This document shows positions 1 through 5,026 of a stretch of DNA of 5,026 nucleotides, one piece after another. Position 1 is the stretch's first letter, and the number at the start of each line of letters is the position of its first letter. The notes below the pieces were generated by a model, which saw only the letters and a list, made by a program, of their open reading frames with translations, made no database searches and was not told where the DNA came from. Source of the DNA: an uncultured Erysipelotrichaceae bacterium. Lineage in GTDB: Bacteria > Bacillota_I > Bacilli_A > Erysipelotrichales > Erysipelotrichaceae. Position numbers and translations under genes: made by a program. The stretch lies in contig CALBJM010000199.1 in the NCBI GenBank assembly GCA_937893225.1, positions 1-5,026 on the forward strand, in the 5' to 3' direction.

Positions 1-41
1 ACACGATGTCTGTTACATTCTCACCTAAGAGAGGAAAGTAA
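1..41 (+). CDS. infC: Translation initiation factor IF-3, C-terminal end (partial)
   Basis: Only the last dozen codons are present. They read in frame from base 3 and end with TAA at 39-41, giving the C-terminal peptide TMSVTFSPKRGK. This resembles the usual IF-3 tail, in which a Met-rich strand is followed by a Ser-Pro-Lys or Ala-Pro-Lys stretch and a short basic end. Its position directly before rpmI and rplT matches the conserved infC-rpmI-rplT operon, where IF-3 binds the 30S subunit and controls start-codon selection. The identification rests on this short tail plus gene order; the body of the gene and any operon leader lie outside the window. The stop codon overlaps the ribosome binding site of rpmI. 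Confidence 0.85.
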   Translation, partial: TMSVTFSPKRGK

Positions 42-46
42 AGGAG
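41..46 (+). promoter_or_regulatory. Ribosome binding site of rpmI
   Basis: AAGGAG ends six bases before the ATG at 53 and shares its first base with the infC stop codon. It supports the ATG at 53 over the in-frame ATG at 89, which has only a weak purine stretch in front of it. Confidence 0.8.
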
Positions 47-52
47 ATTGTT

Positions 53-274
53 ATGAAAGCAAAAGCAAGAAAGCCAAAGAAGATTAAAATGAAGACAAAA
101 AAGACTTTCGCTAAGCGTTCCAAGTTAACAGGAACAGGTAAGTTGAAAGTTCAGCACAACTATGTATCACATTTCGCTGCAAATAAGAGTCACAAGCAGA
201 AGATGCATCTCGCTAAGTCTACTACAGCACACAGCACAGATTTGAAGCGTGACAGACAGCTTTTACAGGGTTAA
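53..274 (+). CDS. rpmI: 50S ribosomal protein L35
   Basis: Encodes a 73-residue, very basic protein of the bacterial large ribosomal subunit. The L35 core is clear: MKTKKTFAKR at residues 13-22, then TGTGKLK and HNYVSHFAANKSHKQK at about residues 27-50, the usual Lys/Arg-rich signature of the family. The C-terminal part (about residues 54-73) is the expected short basic tail. L35 is usually about 64-66 residues long, so this copy carries a Lys-rich N-terminal extension of roughly nine residues (MKAKARKPKKIK before the core Met). The strong ribosome binding site at 41-46 favours the longer form, though a start at Met13 (base 89) cannot be excluded. It lies 11 bases after infC and 17 bases before rplT, consistent with one operon. 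Confidence 0.96.
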   Translation: MKAKARKPKKIKMKTKKTFAKRSKLTGTGKLKVQHNYVSHFAANKSHKQKMHLAKSTTAHSTDLKRDRQLLQG

Positions 275-275
275 T

Positions 276-281
276 AGGAGG
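276..281 (+). promoter_or_regulatory. Ribosome binding site of rplT
   Basis: A full AGGAGG sits one base after the rpmI stop codon and ten bases before the rplT ATG at 292, fixing that start. Confidence 0.85.
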
Positions 282-291
282 CTAAGAGAAG

Positions 292-648
292 ATGAGAGTT
301 AAAGGAAGTACACCTACACGTAACAGACGTAAGAAGGTTTTGAAGCTCGCTAAGGGTTACTTTGGAGCTAAGCACCTTTTATACAGAACAGCTAATGAAC
401 AGGTAATGCGTTCTTTGCGTTATTCTTACATTGGCAGAAAACAGACTAAGAGAGAAATGCGCAAGCTTTGGATTGCTCGTATCAATGCTGCTTGCAGACA
501 GTATGATCTTTCTTATTCTAAGTTCATGCACGGTTTAAAATTAGCTAACATCAACGTTAACCGTAAGATGTTGTCCGAAATCGCTATTCACGATGAAAAG
601 GGATTTAAGGATCTTGTTGATGCTGCTAAGGCAGAACTCGCTAAGTAA
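292..648 (+). CDS. rplT: 50S ribosomal protein L20
   Basis: A 118-residue basic protein of exactly the usual L20 length. L20 binds 23S rRNA and is needed for early assembly of the 50S subunit. The sequence begins MRVKGSTPTRNRRKKVLKLAKGY, close to the family's typical start (in which Arg-rich residues lead into a long helix contacting rRNA), and continues with the conserved YSYIGRKQTKREMRKLWIARIN segment at about residues 45-66. The C-terminal globular domain includes YSKFMHGLKLANINVNRKMLSEIA at about residues 74-97. It is the last protein gene of the infC-rpmI-rplT operon. L20 represses this operon in some bacteria by binding the leader mRNA, but that leader would lie upstream of infC, outside the window, so this cannot be judged here. 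Confidence 0.98.
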   Translation: MRVKGSTPTRNRRKKVLKLAKGYFGAKHLLYRTANEQVMRSLRYSYIGRKQTKREMRKLWIARINAACRQYDLSYSKFMHGLKLANINVNRKMLSEIAIHDEKGFKDLVDAAKAELAK

Positions 649-655
649 TTAATTT

Positions 656-680
656 GAATGAGGTTTATCCTCATTCTTCT
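656..680 (+). terminator. Hairpin after rplT, possible weak terminator or processing site
   Basis: A perfect 8-bp inverted repeat, GAATGAGG (656-663) and CCTCATTC (669-676), encloses a 5-base loop (TTTAT). It is followed only by TTCT, not by a proper T-run, so any termination would be partial. It begins eight bases after the rplT stop and ends six bases before the tRNA gene. It could reduce read-through, protect the 3' end of the rplT mRNA, or mark where the tRNA precursor is separated from the mRNA. The fold is visible; its role is inferred. Confidence 0.5.
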
Positions 681-682
681 AT

Positions 683-756
683 GGTGCGTTGGTGAAGCGG
701 CTTAACACATTGCCCTCTCAAGGCAACATTCACGGGTTCGAATCCCGTACGCATCA
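683..756 (+). tRNA. tRNA-Glu, anticodon CTC
   Basis: A complete cloverleaf can be drawn. The acceptor stem is GGTGCGT (683-689) with ACGCATC (749-755), including one G-U pair. The D arm has a 3-bp stem GTG/CAC (692-694, 706-708) and a loop containing the conserved AGCGG. The anticodon stem is TTGCC/GGCAA (710-714, 722-726) with loop CTCTCAA, giving anticodon CTC at 717-719, which reads GAG (glutamate). The variable loop is 5 bases. The T arm is ACGGG-TTCGAAT-CCCGT (732-748). The discriminator base is A756 and the next bases are CGA, so CCA is not encoded and must be added after transcription. The TGGT, AAGCGG and TTCGAATCCCGTAC stretches match my memory of Gram-positive tRNA-Glu genes. No room for a separate promoter is evident after rplT, so it is probably transcribed by read-through of the ribosomal operon. 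Confidence 0.93.
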
Positions 757-758
757 CG

Positions 759-783
759 AATGGTAGCAATACCATTTTTTTTT
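759..783 (+). terminator. Intrinsic terminator after the tRNA
   Basis: AATGGTA (759-765) pairs perfectly with TACCATT (770-776) around a GCAA loop (a stable GNRA-type tetraloop), and the T-run spans 775-783. It begins two bases after the tRNA discriminator base, so it should end the ribosomal protein/tRNA transcript and separate it from the FemABX genes. Confidence 0.88.
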
Positions 784-798
784 GCCCCAAAATAGAAG

Positions 799-804
799 TA
801 TAAT
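799..804 (+). promoter_or_regulatory. Probable -10 box for the two tandem FemABX genes
   Basis: A perfect TATAAT lies 30 bases before the ATG at 835. At a 17-base spacing the -35 position falls in the T-run of the preceding terminator (776-781, TTTTTT), a poor match to TTGACA. An alternative pairing is TTGCCC (782-787) with the AT-rich 804-809 (TATATA). No extended -10 TG is seen. The location between a strong terminator and an open reading frame supports a promoter; the exact boxes are uncertain. Confidence 0.55.
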
Positions 805-823
805 ATATATGTTTTGGAAAAAT

Positions 824-828
824 AGGAG
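824..828 (+). promoter_or_regulatory. Ribosome binding site of the first FemABX gene
   Basis: AGGAG ends six bases before the ATG at 835, supporting this start codon. Confidence 0.75.
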
Positions 829-834
829 ATTAAT

Positions 835-2064
835 ATGGCTTTTAGTTTTATTCAAAATGTTGATCCAAAAGAAATGGATACGTTTGTTATGCACAGTCCA
901 CAGAACACATTATTTCAATGTTCACCATGGGCAGATATAAAAAACAATTGGCAGCATTTTTATACAGCAGTGAAACAAGATGATGAAATTGTTGCTACCG
1001 CTCTTGTATTATCCAGAAAAATGCCACTTGGTAAGACACTTTTTTATGTGCCAAGAGGACCAGTCATGGACTATTCCAATACAGAACTTGTGCAATTTAT
1101 GCTTTCTTCTTTGAAAGCATTAGCTAAACAAAATCATGCGATTGCACTACGTTTTGATCCGTCCATTCTTTCTAGAGTATATCCATACCATGATAGAAAT
1201 GAACAACACCCATATATGCATCAAGAAATCATCGATGAACTCATTTCATTTGGTGCAAAACATAAGGGGTTTACTGTACGTATTGAAGAATCTACGCAAC
1301 CTAGATTCAATGCTGCAATGGAAGTTACACCTGACTATAGGGAACATTTGGAACACAAGACACAAAAGTGTATTCGTGCAGCAGAACACAAAGGCATTGA
1401 AGTCTATGAAGGCAGAGAATATTTACATGACTTTTCTTTGGCTATGCATTATACAGAAGTGCGTAAACAAGTTGCTTTACGTTCTGAGGATTATTTTGAA
1501 AATATGGTCAATGTGTATGGTGATCATTCTATCATTATGGTTACAAAGCTTAATTTTCCACGTCAATTAAACAAATTACAAGAATCAATTGCGGAAAATG
1601 AAGCTAAGATCAATTCTGGAGAATTGAAGAAGAAGGAAAAGAATTTGATCAATCAACAACTTATAAATGATAAAAAAGAACTTGAAAAGCTGCAAAACGA
1701 TTATGCTAGAGAAGGGAAAGATGAAGTCATTACTTGTGGTATTTTAGCTGTTTATAATGATTCACTTATGGAATTGTTTTATATGGGAAATAATCCAGAC
1801 TATATGCGGATGTATTCTAGTTATCTATTGTATGCAAAGTGTTTGGATAGATGTGTAGATCTTGGTATAAAACATTGTAGTTTTGGTGGTATTGAAGGAA
1901 CTTTAGATGATGGATTAACGTTATTTAAATCCAACTGGATCATGGATGTTGAAGAGTACATTGGTGAGTTTAATATAGTTTTGGATCCATTTATGTATAA
2001 GATGTTTGATGAAATTTATCCACATGCTCTAAAGTTAGCAGCAAAATTAAGAGGCAAAAAGTAA
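835..2064 (+). CDS. FemABX-family peptidoglycan bridge aminoacyltransferase, paralogue 1
   Basis: A 409-residue protein of the FemA/FemB/FemX/MurM/MurN family. These cytoplasmic enzymes transfer an amino acid from aminoacyl-tRNA to the stem peptide of lipid II or another peptidoglycan precursor to build the interpeptide bridge. Two GNAT-like halves are recognisable. The first includes SPWADIKNNW (30-39), EIVATALVL (51-59), FYVPRGPVMDY (70-80) and the family-typical RFDP (106-109). The second contains GGIEGTLDDGLTLFKSNW (351-368) and EYIGEFNIVLDP (374-385). Between them, residues about 243-294 form a Lys/Glu/Leu-rich helical stretch, matching the antiparallel coiled-coil arm of FemA and MurM that has been proposed to contact tRNA. 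There is no signal peptide or membrane segment, and the C-terminus is basic (AAKLRGKK). It is the first gene of a two-gene unit. Of the three paralogues it looks the most divergent, especially at residues 110-165. The acceptor position and amino acid used cannot be predicted. Confidence 0.92.
   Translation: MAFSFIQNVDPKEMDTFVMHSPQNTLFQCSPWADIKNNWQHFYTAVKQDDEIVATALVLSRKMPLGKTLFYVPRGPVMDYSNTELVQFMLSSLKALAKQNHAIALRFDPSILSRVYPYHDRNEQHPYMHQEIIDELISFGAKHKGFTVRIEESTQPRFNAAMEVTPDYREHLEHKTQKCIRAAEHKGIEVYEGREYLHDFSLAMHYTEVRKQVALRSEDYFENMVNVYGDHSIIMVTKLNFPRQLNKLQESIAENEAKINSGELKKKEKNLINQQLINDKKELEKLQNDYAREGKDEVITCGILAVYNDSLMELFYMGNNPDYMRMYSSYLLYAKCLDRCVDLGIKHCSFGGIEGTLDDGLTLFKSNWIMDVEEYIGEFNIVLDPFMYKMFDEIYPHALKLAAKLRGKK
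2049..2054 (+). promoter_or_regulatory. Ribosome binding site of the second FemABX gene
   Basis: AAGAGG lies inside the last codons of the upstream gene, 11 bases before the ATG at 2066. It is weaker and farther away than the other sites here. With only one base between stop and start, translational coupling to the upstream gene is likely. Confidence 0.55.
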
Positions 2065-2065
2065 A

Positions 2066-3328
2066 ATGAAATTTATTCAAAATGTCGATAAAGAAAGATT
2101 TGATGCATTTGCGATTCAATCACCACTCAATCACTACTCCAAAACATCTCCATTTATTACATTTAAGCAAAAAGAATTTTACAAAGGAGACTTGTTAGGC
2201 GTAGAAGATGATAATGGGAATTTGATTGCTACTGCCTTGATGCTTCATAAAAAAACGCATGTACCATATGCACAATTCTCGTACATTCAATATGGTTTTA
2301 ATCTAGACTATGAAAACAAAGCATTATTAACGTTCTTTCTGAAAGAACTCAGAAATTATGCAAAAAAATGTGGTTCATTTTTCTTGCGCATTGATCCAAA
2401 TATTACACGTATAGAACACGAAAAAGACGGAAAAATCAAAGAAGGTGGATTTAATCACGAATTTGTCACACAAGCATTTCAAGACTGTGGGTATACACAT
2501 CTAGGGTATAACTATGGATATTCGGGAAATTGGATGTCTCGCTTTACCTATCGCTTAGATTTAAATCAAGACTGGAAAAAGATCTTGAAAGGCATTAAAA
2601 GATGTTCGCAATATACGAATAAAAATGAACAAAGATGCGTAAAAGTACACAAAGCAACAATCGATGAATTAAATGTACTCGTTATGGGGCAAGAAGACCT
2701 ATCACATAAACTTGGATTTGAACCATATGGTATAGACTACTTTACACGTCTTTGGAAGTGCTATGAACCATATGTACACTACTATGTCGTTACAACAAAC
2801 TTTCATCAAGCGAAATGTAATTTACAACAAATCATCCAAGCAGATGAAAAACGCTTGCTTGAAATGAAAGACGAAAAGAAAAAAGACCCAATTCTCAAAA
2901 GTATTTCTGCTATGAAAAAAGAAATTGTGGAAATCGAAGAAAAAGGCTATGACAAAGATGAAGAAATTCCTCTTGGTGCCAAGTTCATTATTATGCAAGG
3001 CGAAAATGTTTGGAATGTAAATATGTATACGATCAAGACACTTATGAATTTCCGTGCTGCTTTTGCATTACATAGATTTGCTATAGAAGACGTATATAAC
3101 CAGGGCGCAAAAACATATGATTTTGAAGGCATTTCTGGTTCTTTAGATCCAAAAGATGAATACTATGGACAACAAGACTTTAAGAAATCCTTTGGTGGAG
3201 ATTTCTTAGAATTCTTAGGTGAATTTGATGCAGTACTAGATGAAAAAAAATACCATACATGGTTTAAGGCAGATCATCTTTATCGTAGAATTCGTAGAAA
3301 ATTACGCTATATCATGAATAAAAAATAG
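2066..3328 (+). CDS. FemABX-family peptidoglycan bridge aminoacyltransferase, paralogue 2
   Basis: A 420-residue paralogue of the preceding gene; both begin with FIQNVD followed by a charged helix. The expected role is adding an amino acid from aminoacyl-tRNA to a peptidoglycan precursor at the inner membrane surface. Visible family features are NLIATALML (52-60), FFLRIDPNI (105-113), GFNHEFVTQAF (128-138), the aromatic stretch GYNYGYSGNWMSRFTYRLDL (147-166), a charged coiled-coil arm (about 246-296) and the C-terminal half with YDFEGISGSLDP (351-362), FKKSFGG (372-378) and EFLGEFDAVLD (382-392). The tail is strongly basic (YRRIRRKLRYIMNKK), which could favour contact with tRNA or anionic membrane lipids; that is inference. 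GFN, the GY-rich aromatic segment and RIDPN make it resemble the third, oppositely oriented paralogue more than its operon partner. Its start lies one base after the upstream stop, so the two are almost certainly co-transcribed. It ends at a bidirectional terminator. Confidence 0.93.
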   Translation: MKFIQNVDKERFDAFAIQSPLNHYSKTSPFITFKQKEFYKGDLLGVEDDNGNLIATALMLHKKTHVPYAQFSYIQYGFNLDYENKALLTFFLKELRNYAKKCGSFFLRIDPNITRIEHEKDGKIKEGGFNHEFVTQAFQDCGYTHLGYNYGYSGNWMSRFTYRLDLNQDWKKILKGIKRCSQYTNKNEQRCVKVHKATIDELNVLVMGQEDLSHKLGFEPYGIDYFTRLWKCYEPYVHYYVVTTNFHQAKCNLQQIIQADEKRLLEMKDEKKKDPILKSISAMKKEIVEIEEKGYDKDEEIPLGAKFIIMQGENVWNVNMYTIKTLMNFRAAFALHRFAIEDVYNQGAKTYDFEGISGSLDPKDEYYGQQDFKKSFGGDFLEFLGEFDAVLDEKKYHTWFKADHLYRRIRRKLRYIMNKK

Positions 3329-3330
3329 AC

Positions 3331-3362
3331 ATAAAAAAAACCAGTTTTCTGGTTTTTTTTAT
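3331..3362. terminator. Bidirectional intrinsic terminator between convergent FemABX genes
   Basis: A perfect inverted repeat of up to 14 bp: eight A residues and CCAG (3333-3344) pair with CTGG and eight T residues (3349-3360) around a TTTT loop, with flanking AT/AT extending the match. The A-run before and T-run after give a valid U-tract on either strand, so it can stop transcription from both sides. The stop codon of the reverse gene (3359-3361) lies within the right arm. Confidence 0.92.
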
Positions 3363-4597
3363 GCTTTGTCTTTTTTCTTATACCGCATTGCCCAATATTT
3401 ACGTTTCATGTGATTGATAGCAAGCTTTTCAAAGCGGAAACGTTTCATGCGATCAGGGTTACGTACATAATCAAATTCTCCAATACGCTCTATATATTCT
3501 GGTCCAAATGAACTCTTGTAAAAATAGAGACCATATTCTGGATCATCATCTGTTGTGACACCAGAAAAACCACACATATCATAACTTGTTACACCATGGT
3601 CATACATATCACACATAGCAAAATAGTGTAAGTTATCTACAGGAGAAATAAAGTTGAATTCATCGTGGTCATTATATGTATATAGATCCCATGATTGATT
3701 GCCAAAACGAATAAATAAGCCACATGCAATAACACATTTATTTCCATGTTTTTCTCGCAATGCTTTCGCACGTTCTACATTCTTAATGGCAGCTTGCTTA
3801 GCTTCAGGATCATTTCTATACTTTTTGCCTTCTAGTTCATGCTGCATGCCTTCAATCATATCTGCTAGATTGATTTCTGTTTTATAAATGACACAATGCT
3901 GTTGAAAACAATCTACGATAGCTTGAAAGAATGCTTGGGAATGAGGTGCAAAACCATCGTTAGCACATAATTGTTTCTCTAATCGCATAAGATCAGGAAT
4001 ATCACTTGCATCTCCAACATGCGTAGAAACATGCCATGTCTTGTGACGATTGATGCTCCGTCTTCTTTGTGGTAGATAATGCTTTAAGAAGGCATCTTTT
4101 CCTTCACTTAGATCAACGATCAAAGTGTAACGATTTGTCCATGAACCATTATATGCATAGCCATAACCTTTATGTACATATCCATCTTTTTTCAAGTCTT
4201 CTGTTACACACTCATTGTTAAATCCTTCAAGGACATTGCCTTTGATATCATGTGGACAACGCTCTACATTTGGGTCGATACGCAAAAATAATACATTTTT
4301 CTCATCTGCATATTTTTTCAATAAAGTAAATGCTTCATTTCTTTCTTGTGGATTATCATAGTTGATACATGGTCCTAAAGGAACATAGGCATATGGATGA
4401 TGCAGCCATGAACCTAGCAATACCATGGCACTGCCGATCCATTCATTTCCTTCATAAAAGCCTAACATTTCATAATCTAAATGTTCGACTCTTTTTTTAT
4501 ACTCGCCCCACATGCTTGTTTTCATATAATGCGCATAGGGGTGCTTTTCTACGAACATATCAAACTGTGTTCGATCTGTAATTTTTCTAATTTCCAT
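3359..4597 (-). CDS. FemABX-family peptidoglycan bridge aminoacyltransferase, paralogue 3
   Basis: A 412-residue member of the same family, encoded on the opposite strand and converging on paralogue 2. Family landmarks in order are TSMWGEYKKR (27-36), EWIGSAMVLL (52-61), YAYVPLGPCINYDN (69-82), FLRIDPNV (104-111), GFNNECVTEDL (125-135), GYGYAYNGSWTNRYTLIVDL (144-163), a helical coiled-coil arm (about 242-286), SYDMCGFSGV (338-347) and YKSSFGPEYIERIGEFDYV (360-378). The C-terminus is very basic (HMKRKYWAMRYKKKDKA). It should transfer an amino acid from aminoacyl-tRNA to a lipid-linked peptidoglycan precursor, but the amino acid is not predictable. Its arm is somewhat shorter than in the other two, and it has more cysteines. 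The ATG at 4597 is backed by GAGGA six bases upstream. It probably has its own promoter, since the gltX terminator lies between it and gltX. Confidence 0.93.
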   Translation of the reverse strand: MEIRKITDRTQFDMFVEKHPYAHYMKTSMWGEYKKRVEHLDYEMLGFYEGNEWIGSAMVLLGSWLHHPYAYVPLGPCINYDNPQERNEAFTLLKKYADEKNVLFLRIDPNVERCPHDIKGNVLEGFNNECVTEDLKKDGYVHKGYGYAYNGSWTNRYTLIVDLSEGKDAFLKHYLPQRRRSINRHKTWHVSTHVGDASDIPDLMRLEKQLCANDGFAPHSQAFFQAIVDCFQQHCVIYKTEINLADMIEGMQHELEGKKYRNDPEAKQAAIKNVERAKALREKHGNKCVIACGLFIRFGNQSWDLYTYNDHDEFNFISPVDNLHYFAMCDMYDHGVTSYDMCGFSGVTTDDDPEYGLYFYKSSFGPEYIERIGEFDYVRNPDRMKRFRFEKLAINHMKRKYWAMRYKKKDKA

Positions 4598-4603
4598 TTC
4601 TAT

Positions 4604-4608
4604 TCCTC
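4604..4608 (-). promoter_or_regulatory. Ribosome binding site of the third FemABX gene
   Basis: On the - strand GAGGA ends six bases before the ATG at 4597, supporting this start. Confidence 0.75.
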
Positions 4609-4617
4609 GCGACGTCT

Positions 4618-4623
4618 ATTATA
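4618..4623 (-). promoter_or_regulatory. Probable -10 box for the third FemABX gene
   Basis: A perfect TATAAT on the - strand lies 20 bases before the start codon at 4597. The -35 position 17 bases upstream falls in or beside the U-tract of the gltX terminator (about 4641-4646, reading TTTCTT on the - strand), a weak match to TTGACA. The transcript leader would be very short. Supported by position after a terminator and the perfect -10; not proven. Confidence 0.5.
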
Positions 4624-4640
4624 TAACAAATCCATAGCCA

Positions 4641-4670
4641 AAGAAAAACGGATTGTTTCAACAATCCGTT
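4641..4670 (-). terminator. Intrinsic terminator of gltX
   Basis: AACGGATTGT (4647-4656) pairs perfectly with ACAATCCGTT (4661-4670) around a 4-base loop, and on the - strand the stem is followed by a T-rich run (TTTTTCTT) down to 4641. It should end the gltX transcript before the third FemABX gene. The gltX stop codon (4669-4671) overlaps the outer base pairs of the stem. Confidence 0.88.
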
Positions 4671-5026
4671 AGTTTTGTGCTTCAAGTTGTGCAATGGAAG
4701 ATTGCAGTCTTTTAAGTGTTTCTTCTTTTCCTAAAATTGCAGCAATTTCAACTGCACCACCAGGTGTAAATTGTTTTCCTGTAATTGCTAAACGCAAAGG
4801 GAAGAGAATGATTCCATTCTTTACACCCAACTTCTTAGGCAAAGCAAGCAAAGTTTCATGCAATGCTTCTTCATGCCAATCACTTTGGGCTTCTAATGCG
4901 GTATAACATTCCTTTAAAGAAGTTAAAGCAACTTCAGGATTTGTCTTCATTTTCTTATTTGTATAGAGATCGTTGCTATAAGCAGGGAACGTATCAAAGA
5001 AATCTAGCATTGGTGGAATTTCTACC
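4669..5026 (-). CDS. gltX: Glutamyl-tRNA synthetase, C-terminal part (partial)
   Basis: The last 118 or so codons of GluRS, which charges tRNA-Glu (and in many Firmicutes also tRNA-Gln, later amidated by GatCAB). The reading frame is open to the window's right edge; before the internal Met at 5010 it reads VEIPP, so that Met is not the true start. The fragment covers the C-terminal helical anticodon-binding domain: PPMLDFFDTFPAY near the left of the fragment, then the diagnostic GVKNGIILFPLRLAITGK and TPGGAVEIAAILGKEETLKRL close to the C-terminus, as in bacterial GltX. The catalytic HIGH and KMSKS motifs would be upstream, outside the window, so whether the gene is intact cannot be checked. 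A terminator follows immediately. Its cognate tRNA-Glu gene is about 4 kb away in the same window. Confidence 0.95.
   Translation of the reverse strand, partial: VEIPPMLDFFDTFPAYSNDLYTNKKMKTNPEVALTSLKECYTALEAQSDWHEEALHETLLALPKKLGVKNGIILFPLRLAITGKQFTPGGAVEIAAILGKEETLKRLQSSIAQLEAQN

Noticed and set aside
683..756. Reading the anticodon as CAA (tRNA-Leu), since the loop contains TCTCAAGG
   Set aside because: The 5-bp stem TTGCC/GGCAA fixes a 7-base loop with CTC in the middle, and the variable loop is only 5 bases, whereas tRNA-Leu has a long variable arm.
740..790. tRNA 3' end as an attachment site of an integrated element
   Set aside because: No integrase, no direct repeat of the tRNA 3' end seen elsewhere in the window, and the neighbours are ordinary chromosomal genes.
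649..834. A T-box or other riboswitch upstream of the FemABX genes
   Set aside because: The interval is filled by a hairpin, a tRNA gene, a terminator and a short promoter region. There is no room for, or sign of, a T-box specifier or antiterminator structure.
1136..1570. Open frame of 144 codons inside the first FemABX gene
   Set aside because: It is a shifted-frame shadow of a clear FemABX coding region, with no ribosome binding site or family resemblance.
2947..3132. Reverse-strand open frame inside the second FemABX gene
   Set aside because: Antisense shadow of conserved FemABX coding sequence; no start signal or recognisable protein.
4369..4672. Overlapping + strand open frames opposite the start of the third FemABX gene and the gltX terminator
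   Set aside because: They are antisense to well-supported genes, lack ribosome binding sites, and one runs through the gltX terminator.
4694..4906. + strand open frame opposite gltX
   Set aside because: Antisense shadow of the conserved GluRS C-terminal domain.

Overview
The window looks like a low-GC Gram-positive (Firmicutes) chromosome. The evidence is AT-rich coding sequence, strong AGGAG-type ribosome binding sites, the classic infC-rpmI-rplT ribosomal gene order, a tRNA gene without an encoded CCA end, and several FemABX-type cell-wall enzymes. I cannot name the genus from sequence alone. An Erysipelotrichia-like or related lineage is a guess, not a finding.

Layout on the + strand: the last codons of infC (translation initiation factor IF-3), rpmI (ribosomal protein L35) and rplT (ribosomal protein L20). 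These are followed by a hairpin, a tRNA-Glu gene with anticodon CTC, and an intrinsic terminator with a GCAA loop. A promoter-like region then leads into two tandem genes of the FemABX family (409 and 420 codons), separated by a single base. On the - strand, reading toward them, lie the 3' part of gltX (glutamyl-tRNA synthetase, cut by the window's right edge) and a third FemABX gene (412 codons). The second and third FemABX genes converge on a near-symmetrical bidirectional terminator at about 3331-3362.

Functionally the window combines translation (IF-3, L35, L20, tRNA-Glu, GluRS) with peptidoglycan cross-bridge synthesis. FemABX enzymes move amino acids from aminoacyl-tRNA onto peptidoglycan precursors, so tRNA chemistry is a theme common to both halves. 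Three paralogues side by side suggest a branched interpeptide bridge assembled in steps, or enzymes with different positional or amino-acid specificity. The amino acid each one adds cannot be read from the sequence.

I see no mobile element, CRISPR array, phage gene or clearly new system. The most interesting content is the three-gene FemABX cluster and its proximity to a tRNA-Glu gene and gltX. Almost every base is accounted for, and no gene-free stretch exceeds about 190 bases.
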